From the NCBI GenBank assembly GCA_016722285.1, contig JADKGI010000030.1, positions 186,001 through 250,000 on the forward strand: 64,000 nt of DNA, in the 5' to 3' direction. The translations under genes and the position numbers were made by a program. Numbering within the stretch: position 1 is the stretch's first letter; each line of letters begins with the position of its first letter. The stretch comes from Saprospiraceae bacterium. Lineage in GTDB: Bacteria; Bacteroidota; Bacteroidia; Chitinophagales; Saprospiraceae. This document shows positions 55,153-64,000 of the stretch, in pieces. The notes beneath the pieces are model-generated. The model saw nothing but the letters and a program-made list of their open reading frames with translations. It did no database searches and was not told where the DNA came from.

Positions 55153-56671
55153 TTAATTCCTGTTTTCAATCATGTTTAATAGTTCATCTAAATAGTCCCG
55201 GTTATTTGACAGACGGGGTATTTTGGACTGTCCTCCAATTTTTCCTTTTGATTTGAGCCATCTGTGAAATGTATCCCGAGGGGCAACATTGATTTTAAGG
55301 GCAATAATGCAATGTCTTTGAACCTTTTTGCATCATAGTCAGAATTCTGGGATCTAAGATTATGGTCTAAAGTTTTTTCAAAAGCATCTATATCCTTAGG
55401 TGTTTTTTCAAATTCAATAAGCCACTGGTGACCACCTTCAGATTATCAGCCATATAGACCGGAGCCACTGTATAATCTGTTATTGTTGCACCTGTTTTAT
55501 TGCAGGTTTCTTTGAGTGCTGCATCTGTATTGTGAACCATGACTTCTTCACCGAATACGTTTATATAATGTTTAGTTCTGCCGGAAACCATAATTCTATA
55601 TGGTAAGGTGGATACAAATATGACAATGTCTCCTGGCTTGTATCTCCATAGCCCTGACGATGTGGATATGACAATACAATAATGTTTTCCAACCTCTACA
55701 TCCCTAAGACTCAGAGTTTCAGCATTTGGGTCGTCTGCATATTCGGCAGGAATAAATTCATAATATATGGCATTATCAAGAAGTAAAAGCATTCCTTTTT
55801 CATTCAGAGAATCCTGAACAGCAAAATACCCTTCAGAGGCATTATACACTTCGTAATATTCCATGTCATCATCTGGAAGGTACTTTTGAAATTGTTCGAC
55901 ATATGGATCAAATCCTACACCACCATGAAAATAGGTCTTGGCATTAGGCCAGATTTCATGTATATTATTTTTTCCTGAAACATCAAGCATTTTTTTAAAT
56001 AATACCATCGTCCAAGTAGGAACGCCTGCAAACATAACAACATCTTCATTTTGGCACAAACTTGCCATTTTGTCAATTTTAGTCTCCCAGTCAGACAACA
56101 AAGCTGTTTCGAAATCAGGTGTATAAAACGGCTTACCGATAGTGGGCATCCTGCTAAGAAGTATTGCGGAGACGTCGCCTGTGACAAGTTGATCATTTAT
56201 ATAATTGAGTGAGCCTCCCATCAATAGATTTTTCCCATCAAATATACGTGCATCAGGACTGTTGTTGTAGAGAATAGACATCGCATCCCAACTTGATGCG
56301 ACATGGTTTTCAAACAAATTGTCATCAGAAATGGGTATAAATTTACTTTTATCATTGGTTGTTCCCGATGACTTGGCATACCACTTTACTTTGCCGGGCC
56401 ATAAGATATCTGGTGCGCCACTCATCATACGTTCTATATTTGGATAGATATCTTCATACTGAACGAGGGGTATCCTTTTTGCAAACTGATTATAGTTTTT
56501 TATCTCTGCGCTTCCATAGTTTTTTCCATACTCTGTACGATGTAAGTTGTTCAGCAGGTTTTGAAATACCTCAACTTGCAATTCATATGGATCATCATAC
56601 ATAGCCTGAATTCTGAATCTCCTGAATTTCAGGTATCCTTTTACCAATGTATTTAAAAAACTATAAATCAT
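55153..56671 (-). pseudogene. GH3-family acyl-acid amido synthetase-like protein, two frameshifts
   Basis: Three frames together form a GH3 protein. The first runs from 56671 to about 55440 (YAKSSGTTNDKSKFIPISDD, AGVPTWTMVLFKKM, EVYNASEGYFAVQD, GLWRYKPGDIVIF, GRTKHYINVFGEEV). The frame breaks at MADN, where restoring one T gives SEGGHQWLIEFEKTPKDID. It breaks again near 55300-55315, resuming ALKINVAPRDTFHRWLKSKG and IGGQSKIPRLSNN to TAA at 55153-55155. Two one-base deletions explain everything and give about 506 residues, usual for bacterial GH3 proteins. GH3 enzymes adenylate carboxylic acids and join them to amino acids; bacterial members are less well studied. The truncated reading alone would end after 427 residues and lose the C-terminal domain. 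Confidence 0.85.
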
Positions 56672-56826
56672 ATCTCAGGCTGTAATGCGAGATAAAATTA
56701 CAAAAAAGAATGACTCAAGAAAGAATAACCTAAATAAAAATACAGGCTAACTAATAAGTGCAATATTCTGTCAGTATAAGGTATCGAAAGTGAAGAAGAA
56801 AATAGTTTGGCAATCGTTTTAGGAAT

Positions 56827-57663
56827 CTATACCAAAGACCTGTTTTGCTTTAATAGTTTTTCTACCGTTTGATTTAACATTTTTATAGAACCGGACTGTT
56901 GATCTATTATCTTTTTCATACTATCCATTTCTTCATGAAACGTATTTCTGATATTATTTGGTGATGGCAAATAAGGTGAAATTTTGACTTCCACATGCCA
57001 TATTTCTTTAATTTCATCGACATGTATCTCAAACGGCTTATAGTAAGAATTGTCTGAAATCAATAACAGACTTCCGGATTCCCGTATTTTATTATTGACT
57101 CTTTTTACTACTATTGAGCCGTCAGTAACAATAACATAAACCAGATTATTTCTAACAGAACTGTAAAAATTATTGTTATCGATCAAAGAACACACCACTT
57201 TATCTCCGGCGAAAAGTGATGATTCCATACTGTCACCTGCGATGTCAAAACACCTGTAGGAACCTCGCTGAAACTTATAATCAGGTAATGAAAAGCTGAT
57301 AAGTTCATCTAAAAAGACCTGATCCTGAAACTGGTCAGTATATCCTGCATGGGCAGAAACAGGAACATACAATATTTTTTCTGACGACTTCTGATTTTCA
57401 GTATTTGCCGATTGCTGAATAATTTCATCAGCTGAAAATACAGAACCCATTCCAGTAAATATATATAAAGGATTAATTTTGTAAAGCTCTATTGCGTTTT
57501 TGATCAGATCTATGGTAACGTCACGTTTGCCTCTCATGATATCATTGAGGTTTTGGGGGTGATATTCTACAGAAAGAGCAAATTGTCTGTTAGACTTAAT
57601 CTCATTTCGCTCTTTCAGTTTTTCAATACACGTGACAAATCGTTCTGTTACAATGTTACACAT
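56827..57663 (-). CDS. S24/LexA-like repressor with helix-turn-helix
   Basis: The 278-residue protein has an XRE-type helix-turn-helix (about 8-62, RQFALSVEYHPQNLNDIMRG). An S24 self-cleaving domain (about 95-235) follows, with the Ala-Gly cleavage pair in VPVSAHAGY (106-107), Ser145 in IAGDSMESSLFAGD and Lys187 in DGSIVVKRVN. It ends with a coiled-coil tail (about 245-278). Proteins of this type repress SOS or prophage genes until RecA triggers cleavage, but many Bacteroidota members act in other regulation. No prophage genes surround it. TATATTTG at 57700-57707 is a likely promoter. The coiled-coil tail is not usual in LexA. Confidence 0.85.
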   Translation of the reverse strand: MCNIVTERFVTCIEKLKERNEIKSNRQFALSVEYHPQNLNDIMRGKRDVTIDLIKNAIELYKINPLYIFTGMGSVFSADEIIQQSANTENQKSSEKILYVPVSAHAGYTDQFQDQVFLDELISFSLPDYKFQRGSYRCFDIAGDSMESSLFAGDKVVCSLIDNNNFYSSVRNNLVYVIVTDGSIVVKRVNNKIRESGSLLLISDNSYYKPFEIHVDEIKEIWHVEVKISPYLPSPNNIRNTFHEEMDSMKKIIDQQSGSIKMLNQTVEKLLKQNRSLV

Positions 57664-58019
57664 AGGAAGTTAGAGATTGGTTGGTTGACTTCGTAGCTGC
57701 AAATATATCATATTTAATATTTAAAATAAAAATAATATATAAAAATTATTAAATATATTTTTAATATGAAGCACAATAGATTCTAAAGAAGCGAAAAAAA
57801 GTAAATTGTATTTTTGCCAATAATATGTTAAAGTGGAATTAAATAATAATATCAACACACTGATATAAGATATATTATATATAAAGCTATATTTATTAAT
57901 GTCTAATTTTGAAAATATTAAATGTGACATTACTTTATTAGCAAGTCTTAATTTACGCAAACAGGAGTAATTCTATTTGACATTTTTAAAATCATTTTTT
58001 AATCATAAAAAAAAATAAC
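57664..58019. other. Very AT-rich divergent intergenic region
   Basis: TATATTTG at 57700-57707 (minus) lies 37 bp before the S24 repressor start and is a likely -7 box. The stretch 57705-57790 is rich in repeated AATATTTAAAAT-like words that could hold repressor sites but have no clean symmetry. No promoter was recognised for the OmpA-like gene at 58020. Confidence 0.4.
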
Positions 58020-59258
58020 ATGTCTATTAACTTATTAGATTTAGTCAAAGACCAGGTCACAGGACAGTTAGCCAAACAAGCAAGTTCATTCCTTGGCGAA
58101 TCTGAATCATCTGTAACTACTGCTCTTGGAAGTATTATGCCGGCATTATTAGGTTCTGCAGTTCAGAAATCAGCAACACCTACCGGAGCTCAAAGTATTT
58201 TTGATATCATAAACAATTTAGATTTAGGAAGTCTGGGTGATATTGGTGGCTTATTCGGTGGTGGTGCCAGTAAAGTAAACGGTGTTTTAAATTCTGGTGG
58301 TGGCATTGTTGATATGCTTCTGGGCAATAAATCCGCTGGAGTTATAGATTTGATTTCAGGTCTGAGCGGGATGAAAAGTGGATCAACTTCTTCATTGCTT
58401 AAATTAGCAGCTCCATTTCTGATGAGTGTGATTGGAAACCAGATTAAAGGTAAGGGTTTATCCGGTCTTACAGATCTTCTATCAGGCCAGAAAGGCTTTA
58501 TTAATGCCATGTTGCCGGCTGGGTTGGGAAGTCTTCTTAATTTTGGTGATTCAGGTTCAAGTCCTAAAAGCAGTTCAAATAATAATACAAGCAATTCTTC
58601 CGGAAATGGCAACAATTGGATGAAATGGTTACTACCGGTTTTGCTTGGTGCAGCGGTATTGTATTGGTTGGGTACCAAGGGTTGTGGTAATAAAGCAGTT
58701 GAAGCAACAGAAGATGTTACTTCAGCTATTGAATCCACTGCTCAACAAGCAGTAGATGCCACAGGAACAGCAATGGACTCAATGGGTGCAGCCGTTAAAA
58801 ATTTATTTAAATATAAACTTTCATCAGGATTTGAGTTACTGGGCGCATCAGGTGATGGTATTGAGTCAGACATTATATCATTTATTGAGGATAATTCAAA
58901 AGTTGTGGACAAAACTACATGGTTTGATTTTGACAGATTGCTATTTGATACAGGTAAAGCCACGCTCCTTCCTTCGAGCAAAGAGCAGCTTACCAATGTT
59001 GCTGAAATTCTGAAAGCTTATCCCAAAGTAAAACTAAATATCGGCGGATATACAGACAATACGGGTGACGCTAAAGCAAACCAGAGACTAAGTACTGACA
59101 GAGCTTTTAATGTGATGAATGAACTTATAGCTCTTGGTATTGATAAATCAAGACTTAAAGCTGAAGGTTATGGAGACAAGTTTCCGATAGGAGATAATAA
59201 TACAGAAGAAGGACGTCAGCAAAACAGAAGAATCTCAGTTAGGGTGACTGAAAAATAA
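58020..59258 (+). CDS. DUF937-OmpA fusion protein
   Basis: The 412-residue protein starts with a DUF937-like domain (about 1-185: DLVKDQVTGQLAKQASSFLG, LGSIMPALLGSAVQK). A Ser/Asn-rich linker and a membrane helix (about 200-218, WLLPVLLGAAVLYWLG) lie before an OmpA peptidoglycan-binding domain (about 300-412: FDRLLFDTGKATLLPSSKEQL, GGYTDNTGDAKANQRLSTDRA, GEEGRQQNRRISVRV-type end). The OmpA domain binds peptidoglycan diaminopimelate. There is no signal peptide, so orientation would put DUF937 inside the cell and OmpA outside. DUF937 function is unknown. The gene ends in a terminator. Confidence 0.88.
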   Translation: MSINLLDLVKDQVTGQLAKQASSFLGESESSVTTALGSIMPALLGSAVQKSATPTGAQSIFDIINNLDLGSLGDIGGLFGGGASKVNGVLNSGGGIVDMLLGNKSAGVIDLISGLSGMKSGSTSSLLKLAAPFLMSVIGNQIKGKGLSGLTDLLSGQKGFINAMLPAGLGSLLNFGDSGSSPKSSSNNNTSNSSGNGNNWMKWLLPVLLGAAVLYWLGTKGCGNKAVEATEDVTSAIESTAQQAVDATGTAMDSMGAAVKNLFKYKLSSGFELLGASGDGIESDIISFIEDNSKVVDKTTWFDFDRLLFDTGKATLLPSSKEQLTNVAEILKAYPKVKLNIGGYTDNTGDAKANQRLSTDRAFNVMNELIALGIDKSRLKAEGYGDKFPIGDNNTEEGRQQNRRISVRVTEK

Positions 59259-59313
59259 TGTGTGGTAAAAAAGTGATTTAATGATAAACGGTTATAATCA
59301 CTTCAGGAAAATA

Positions 59314-59345
59314 AAGCTGGTTTTGACAAACAAAACCAGTTTTAT
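59314..59345 (+). terminator. Terminator after the DUF937-OmpA gene
   Basis: The hairpin CTGGTTTTG...CAAAACCAG (59317-59325 and 59331-59339) is followed by TTTTATT on the plus strand, about 60 bp after the stop codon. Confidence 0.75.
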
Positions 59346-59435
59346 TAATTAATTTTATCAAATTTGGTTTTATTTGAAAATTATTATTACATTTGCCAAA
59401 CGTTATTGAGAATATTTTCCAAAAAACGATTAAAT

Positions 59436-59468
59436 AACCCGATATTTGCACCTTATCGGGTTTTTTTA
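59436..59468. terminator. Terminator-like hairpin before the glycosyltransferase end
   Basis: Arms AACCCGATA and TATCGGGTT (59436-59444 and 59454-59462) are followed by seven T on the plus strand. It may serve as the terminator for the minus-strand glycosyltransferase gene, or as a second terminator for the OmpA-type gene. Confidence 0.55.
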
Positions 59469-59470
59469 TT

Positions 59471-60592
59471 TTAACCCGACTGTAACATTTCCTCATATAC
59501 TCTCATCACATTACCCGTAGTTTTGAGTGCTGCAAAATTATCTTTAACATAAGAATATCCTTTTTGGATTAATTCTTCACGTACATTGCTATTGTTAAGG
59601 TTTATCATAGCCAGGCAAATATCATCTGGTGAATAGGGGTCAACAACGATACCTCCGGGGCCTGCAGCTTCAGGCATGGAAGAAAGGTTAGAAGTGATCA
59701 CAGGTCGGTTTCTAAAAAGACATTCAATAACCGGGATACCAAACCCTTCATAAATGGATACATACACCAATCCCAGACAATGTTCGTACACCGCAGAGAG
59801 ATCACTATTGGGAATATTGTCGATGAAAATAAAATAATCTTTCAAATCATAATACTGTAAGAGATCGTTTATCTTTTTTCGGTATGCGTTGTTTCCATGA
59901 CCTATTACGACAAAATTCTTTTTGTATTCAGCTGGTAGTTTTGAAAATGCAATAATGGCTTGCAGAAGCCCCTTTCTTTCTATTATGGATCCGACATATA
60001 CATAGTAGTCAGAAATTCCACTCAATTCAAGTGGAACCATAAATTCATGAAAGTTTTCTTCCTGAAAAATAGAATTACATGATTGATACACTACAGAAAT
60101 CTTATGACTATGGATATTGTAATGGGTCTCCAGATCTTTTTTCGTGCTTCTACTAATGGCAATGATTCTGTCTGCTCTTTTAGCTGAAGACTTATATTTT
60201 AGTTTATATATCATTGTGTCAACCATGCCGAATTGGGCTGGAAATAATTCATAAATCAGATCATGAAAAGTGACAACTGTTTTTATCTGTTTATTTAGGC
60301 CAAATGGAATTTCATGACTTAATCCATGGAAAATGTGAGGATTTATTTCATTTACTTCAGAAGACATACCTATTGTTCTCCACAATGGGTTAAACTGCTT
60401 TTGAGTATGTATTATAAATTTGCTATCGTCAAAAAAATATTCTGTTTCTACATTTTTTTTAGTTTGAGGAGTGAACAAGTGATATTCATTTTGTGGATAG
60501 AATTTTTGCAGATTTTTCAACAATGTGCGGCTATAATTTCCAAGTCCTGTAAAATTATTAAACAGTCTCTTCGCATCATATGCTAATACCAT
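59471..60592 (-). CDS. GT4-family glycosyltransferase
   Basis: The start at 60592 gives 373 residues beginning MVLAYDAKRLFNNFTGLGNYSRTLL, the usual family opening. The upstream frame reaches 60685, but it would overlap the receptor terminator. An ATG at 60625 is the other option. The enzyme is a retaining GT-B glycosyltransferase, using a nucleotide sugar to extend a surface or intracellular glycan. The C-terminal half has SIIERKGLLQAIIAFSKLP, then EGFGIPVIECLFRNRPVITSNLSSMPEAAG, shown here as EGFGIPVIE and SNLSSMPEAAG. The acceptor is unknown. It stands alone, between two terminators. Confidence 0.87.
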   Translation of the reverse strand: MVLAYDAKRLFNNFTGLGNYSRTLLKNLQKFYPQNEYHLFTPQTKKNVETEYFFDDSKFIIHTQKQFNPLWRTIGMSSEVNEINPHIFHGLSHEIPFGLNKQIKTVVTFHDLIYELFPAQFGMVDTMIYKLKYKSSAKRADRIIAISRSTKKDLETHYNIHSHKISVVYQSCNSIFQEENFHEFMVPLELSGISDYYVYVGSIIERKGLLQAIIAFSKLPAEYKKNFVVIGHGNNAYRKKINDLLQYYDLKDYFIFIDNIPNSDLSAVYEHCLGLVYVSIYEGFGIPVIECLFRNRPVITSNLSSMPEAAGPGGIVVDPYSPDDICLAMINLNNSNVREELIQKGYSYVKDNFAALKTTGNVMRVYEEMLQSG

Positions 60593-60661
60593 CTTCTTAT
60601 TTACTAGATCAATCGACTCAATCATTGTCTTAAATTGATACGCATTTAAAATGCACGTAAT

Positions 60662-60699
60662 ATTATAAAAATGCCCGAACCTCACTGAGGATCGGGCAT
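60662..60699 (-). terminator. Terminator of the TonB-dependent receptor gene
   Basis: On the minus strand the hairpin with arms ATGCCCGA...TCGGGCAT (60671-60678 and 60692-60699) and an inner CCTC/GAGG stem is followed by TTTTTATA. It lies about 33 bp after the receptor stop codon. Confidence 0.8.
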
Positions 60700-60731
60700 G
60701 AAATTATTTTGATATTAACATCTGCTACATA

Positions 60732-63482
60732 TCAGAATCTAATATTTAGAGCAGCATTAAATATTGTACCTAATTGGCTAAAATGATATCCATCATAAGT
60801 CATCTGGGAATATCTTTGGTTAAAAGTAATCAAATTGGATTGATTTTTAAGATATGCAGCATCATTTAGTTTGGCTTCTTTACCCGCATCAGCTTTAAAT
60901 GACCACTCAGGCAGTACATTTAAAATATTATTTATATTTACCGAGAGGGTAGAGTTTTTTGTTGTCTGAAGTGTTATACCAAGATCTGTTACCATTTTGG
61001 TCTTAAATTCAGTATATATTCCGGGATCTAAACCTTGTTGTCTGAAAGTAGTAGGACCGAATAAAGTATTATTTAAAGAAAATGTAAATTTTCCTACTTC
61101 ATAATCCAGTCCAAGAATTCCTTTGAATTTAGGTCTGGATGTGAAAAATAATGCTTCCTGTGTTTGGTTGGCCACAGATTGTCCTGCATCTTTTACTAGT
61201 TTTGGATTGTTTACAGCTCCATCTCTTTCATTAACCAAGGTAATATTTCCTGAAAGATTGATCCCTAAAGAACCATCACCCAAAGTAAGACCTCTGTAAT
61301 TTCCAACAACATCTATTCCGGAAGTTTTCGTGTTTAATCCATTCACAAAAAAGCTTAAGTCAGATAGATTATTGTCTGCAAGTATTTTATCTAAAGGTGT
61401 ATTTTTACCTGTAGAACTTATTTCTGTACTTAAGATAATCCTATCCTTAACTGCGATATTATAATAATCTATGGTAAATGAAAGGTTGCTGTTAGGTCTA
61501 AAACCTGCACCTATTGTAAAGTTGGTAGATTTCTCCGGCTCCAATGATGGTAGTCCAAGCAATCTTGCTTCCCTGGATACGTTGCTGATCAAACCTCCCA
61601 CCTGAATACCCTGACCGGGTACAAAGCTGTATTGAGCTTTTTGAGTATATATCTGGTGAAGTGTTGGTGCCTTAAAACCTGTAGAAAGAGAGCCACGCAA
61701 TGTCACTTTATCTTCATTGAACTTGTATCTTGTTGACATCTTCCATACAAATGCACTTCCAAAATCTGAATAATTCTCTAAACGGGCAGTACCATTTACT
61801 AAAAAATCATCCGTAAAATCAAGAGCTATATCTGCATATCCTCCAAAATTATATCTATTGAACTTACCTGAATTCCTAGGGTCATTTCCTGCAAATGAAT
61901 CTGCACCACCATCTTCATATGATGCCAGATCGCCTTCAATTATATTAAAGTTTTCACTTCTGAACTCAGAACCAAATGCAATTCCTACTTTATCAGTCAA
62001 TCTTTTTGAAATATCTATATTACCAACGTTATGATTGAAACTTGTTCCACCCGGCTTAAAAAGTACAGGTGAATTTTCTTGATATTTATTGGTTCCATCA
62101 GGATTTTGAGTTCCATTTCTATTGTGTGAGTTCCTGACAGTATATGTCTGTTCGTTTCCACCTGTTGTAAAGCTAACATCTGCAGTCCATCCATTTCTGT
62201 TGGTTTTCCATCCCAATGTGGCGTTATAGTCACTCAGGTCGCCATCAAAAGTAGGCACATACCCTACATATTTATCCCTTATTCCATCATTATTTGTATC
62301 CAAGCCAAAAAAGCTGGTCAAATATGGAAAATCTGATAGTGTTCTCCAGTATGGAGTTCTGTAATTGGCAAAACTGTTTACCTTTTTATAAACATAAGCA
62401 GCATTTCCATATAATTCTGTGTTGTCACTAATTTGCGAACCGAAATTCAAGGCGAATTTTGCGGCAGTCGTTTCAGGTGATCCGTTAATATTTCCAGCAT
62501 CCGGATAATCCTTTAAGAAAGCCTGAACTGTTGAAAGACTTGCACCAAAATCAGCTGCTTCTCCAGCTGCATCAACAGTGCCCGGTCTGTTTGCAAGCCC
62601 GATTTTGGATAAATCAATTGTATAATTCATAAAACCCTTGCTTCCCAATTTTGTACCATTATTTAATGCAACTCCAAACATTTCTCCATCTCCTTTTGAT
62701 GTTACACCTGATCGGAATGTCACTCCACCATGTTCGGCATCATCTTTCAGTATAATATTCATTACTCCTGCTATGGCATCAGATCCATACTGAGCAGAAG
62801 CACCATCTCTTAGTATTTCTATCCTTTTTATCATATCAGTAGGTATTGCAGAAATATCAGCTCCTGTTTCTCCACGACCAGGTGATGTCTGTACATACAA
62901 CAATGAACTCATGTTTTTTCTCTTACCATTGATAAGTATTAAGGTTCTGCTCGGACCCATGTTTCTAATCTCGTAAGGGTCAAGTAATGCTGTGGCATCA
63001 TTTACTGGCGTTTGAACTGTGTTAAACGAAGGTACCCTGTACTGCAGTGATTTGTCAAAGCTATTTTGCCCAGTACTGAGTAAGTCTTTGGCTGTAAAAA
63101 CATCTATCGGCAACGGACTGGTAGTATTTGATCGTGGTGCTGACCTGGTTCCTGTCAGGACCACGTCTTCGAGCAAAATTCCCCCTTCTGCGAGGGCTAC
63201 ATCCCAGTTTTTAGTTTCGCCAACCTTCAGAGAGATTTCAAAAGTTTGGGAAGCAAATCCAATAAAGGACGCTGTAATTGTGTAAGTACCCGGGTCAAGA
63301 TTTAGCATATATTCACCGCTTAGGTCGGTAATAGTTCCGGCATTTCCTGGTGAGGCTGAAACATTGGCGCCGATCACGGCACGACCTTCATTATCCACCA
63401 CGGTGCCTTTTACTTTCCCAATTTGAGCATTAAGACTTAACCCCAGACCAAAACTGAATAGAATGGTTAAAATTTTTTGCAT
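60732..63482 (-). CDS. TonB-dependent outer-membrane receptor with carboxypeptidase-regulatory-like domain
   Basis: The 916-residue protein has a signal peptide (ILTILFSFGLGLSLNAQ) and a carboxypeptidase-regulatory-like domain (about 22-100, GKVKGTVVDNEGRAVIGANV). A plug domain (about 120-240) contains PYEIRNMGPSRTLILINGKR and IPTDMIKRIEILRDGASAQYGSDAIAGVMNI, here quoted as PSRTLILINGKR and RDGASAQYGSDAIAGVMNI. The beta-barrel ends in Phe (AALNIRF). The plug and QYGSDAIAGVMNI form are those of classical TonB receptors for siderophores, vitamins or small oligomers, not the SusC type, and no SusD follows. Substrate is unknown. It ends in a terminator; TATTTTTG at 63526-63533 is a candidate promoter box. 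Confidence 0.9.
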   Translation of the reverse strand: MQKILTILFSFGLGLSLNAQIGKVKGTVVDNEGRAVIGANVSASPGNAGTITDLSGEYMLNLDPGTYTITASFIGFASQTFEISLKVGETKNWDVALAEGGILLEDVVLTGTRSAPRSNTTSPLPIDVFTAKDLLSTGQNSFDKSLQYRVPSFNTVQTPVNDATALLDPYEIRNMGPSRTLILINGKRKNMSSLLYVQTSPGRGETGADISAIPTDMIKRIEILRDGASAQYGSDAIAGVMNIILKDDAEHGGVTFRSGVTSKGDGEMFGVALNNGTKLGSKGFMNYTIDLSKIGLANRPGTVDAAGEAADFGASLSTVQAFLKDYPDAGNINGSPETTAAKFALNFGSQISDNTELYGNAAYVYKKVNSFANYRTPYWRTLSDFPYLTSFFGLDTNNDGIRDKYVGYVPTFDGDLSDYNATLGWKTNRNGWTADVSFTTGGNEQTYTVRNSHNRNGTQNPDGTNKYQENSPVLFKPGGTSFNHNVGNIDISKRLTDKVGIAFGSEFRSENFNIIEGDLASYEDGGADSFAGNDPRNSGKFNRYNFGGYADIALDFTDDFLVNGTARLENYSDFGSAFVWKMSTRYKFNEDKVTLRGSLSTGFKAPTLHQIYTQKAQYSFVPGQGIQVGGLISNVSREARLLGLPSLEPEKSTNFTIGAGFRPNSNLSFTIDYYNIAVKDRIILSTEISSTGKNTPLDKILADNNLSDLSFFVNGLNTKTSGIDVVGNYRGLTLGDGSLGINLSGNITLVNERDGAVNNPKLVKDAGQSVANQTQEALFFTSRPKFKGILGLDYEVGKFTFSLNNTLFGPTTFRQQGLDPGIYTEFKTKMVTDLGITLQTTKNSTLSVNINNILNVLPEWSFKADAGKEAKLNDAAYLKNQSNLITFNQRYSQMTYDGYHFSQLGTIFNAALNIRF

Positions 63483-64000
63483 TTTTTGTTTGTTTAGTTT
63501 GTTGAAAAAAATTGTTTTTTGACAACAAAAATAATAATTTAATTTGATATATCACATTTATTATAATATTTACTTTTGTGATATGAATCGAATATAAAAT
63601 TCTTATTTATCTGGGGTGAAATAATCAAATCCCCGTAAACTGCTTTGCATTCATAGGTACTCTTTTCATCCGGATCTCCAATATTTCGATCATCTTTGGC
63701 GGTATGATTTATCTGTAATAAAAAACCTTTGATCTTATCAACTTATTGTGACCAACAGAGCTTTGAATGTGAGCATAGGTAAAGGTTTTATTCTGTATTT
63801 TAGACACTCAGAAGTTATTTTATTATAAGTATTCAAATACTACATCATCCTTTTAATATTTCCTTATTATGAATATTAATTTTGTAGTCAAAAGAAGCTT
63901 AGTCAGTTTACGTTCCATTTTATGTATAATTCAAATTCATTATGGATCACCCAAAGTTGAGTAGTACAATGAAATATAAAAGGAATCCTTATCTTTGACC
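63483..64000. other. Intergenic stretch with a receptor promoter box and a short open remnant
   Basis: TATTTTTG on the minus strand (63526-63533) matches TAnnTTTG, about 44 bp before the receptor start. Also on the minus strand, about 62 codons from about 63745 to 63545 are open without an ATG and read as protein-like words (HTAKDDRNIGDPDEKSTYE), possibly a gene remnant. The right end holds no recognised feature. Confidence 0.35.

Noticed and set aside
56827..57663. Possible prophage remnant because of the S24 repressor
   Set aside because: No integrase, phage structural gene or attachment repeat is nearby.
63545..63745. Open minus-strand stretch of about 62 codons without ATG
   Set aside because: It is too short and lacks a start; it is mentioned only as a possible remnant in the intergenic entry.

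Overview
The window looks like chromosome of a Bacteroidota member, most plausibly a Saprospiria/Chitinophagales-like lineage. The sequence is AT-rich. It carries two SusC/SusD outer-membrane uptake loci and a further TonB-dependent receptor. It also carries type IX secretion (T9SS) signatures: a plug-protein homologue, a gliding-type C-terminal domain and a type A sorting domain. DUF4175 and DUF3667 proteins are present, and several promoters match the Bacteroidota -7 consensus TAnnTTTG. The lineage below phylum is an inference from gene content.

Layout. 1-0.4 kb: 3' end of rimO. 0.5-12.1 kb: two SusC/SusD operons on the minus strand, separated by a decayed pseudogene and a cluster of small palindromes. 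Both operons carry the same 34-bp upstream element exactly 36 bp from an identical -7 box. 12.8-17.1 kb: a large DUF4175 coiled-coil membrane protein, an RsbW-like ATPase and YbeY. 17.1-26.9 kb: di-haem peroxidase, trxB (frameshifted), class II aldolase, a TonB-like protein, deoxynucleoside kinase and folK, an alanine/cation symporter, an NlpC/P60 hydrolase and biotin carboxylase. 27.2-44.6 kb: two giant secreted multidomain proteins flank a B12-type radical SAM protein, an Lrp regulator with rocD, a disrupted lipoprotein and a DUF3667 protein. 44.7-56.7 kb: class V PLP enzyme coupled to glmM, an esterase, a lipoprotein, M1 aminopeptidase, the T9SS plug homologue, and a recO/small ORF/GH3 run. 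56.8-64 kb: S24-type repressor, DUF937-OmpA protein, GT4 glycosyltransferase and a TonB-dependent receptor.

How the genes fit together. SusC/SusD pairs bind and import oligomers across the outer membrane using TonB energy, and a TonB-like protein is encoded here. T9SS exports the giant adhesin-like proteins. The rest is mostly housekeeping: ribosome maturation, redox, glycolysis, folate and dNTP supply, fatty acid and cell wall precursors, and repair.

Sequence quality. Several otherwise conserved genes carry single-base indels: susC-like (two), trxB (one, in an A6 run), the GH3 gene (two), the kinase start codon (one) and a small lipoprotein (two that compensate). Both insertions and deletions occur. 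This pattern fits consensus errors at least as well as true gene decay, so disrupted frames are reported as such without claiming loss of function. No tRNA, rRNA, CRISPR array, complete insertion sequence or prophage was seen.
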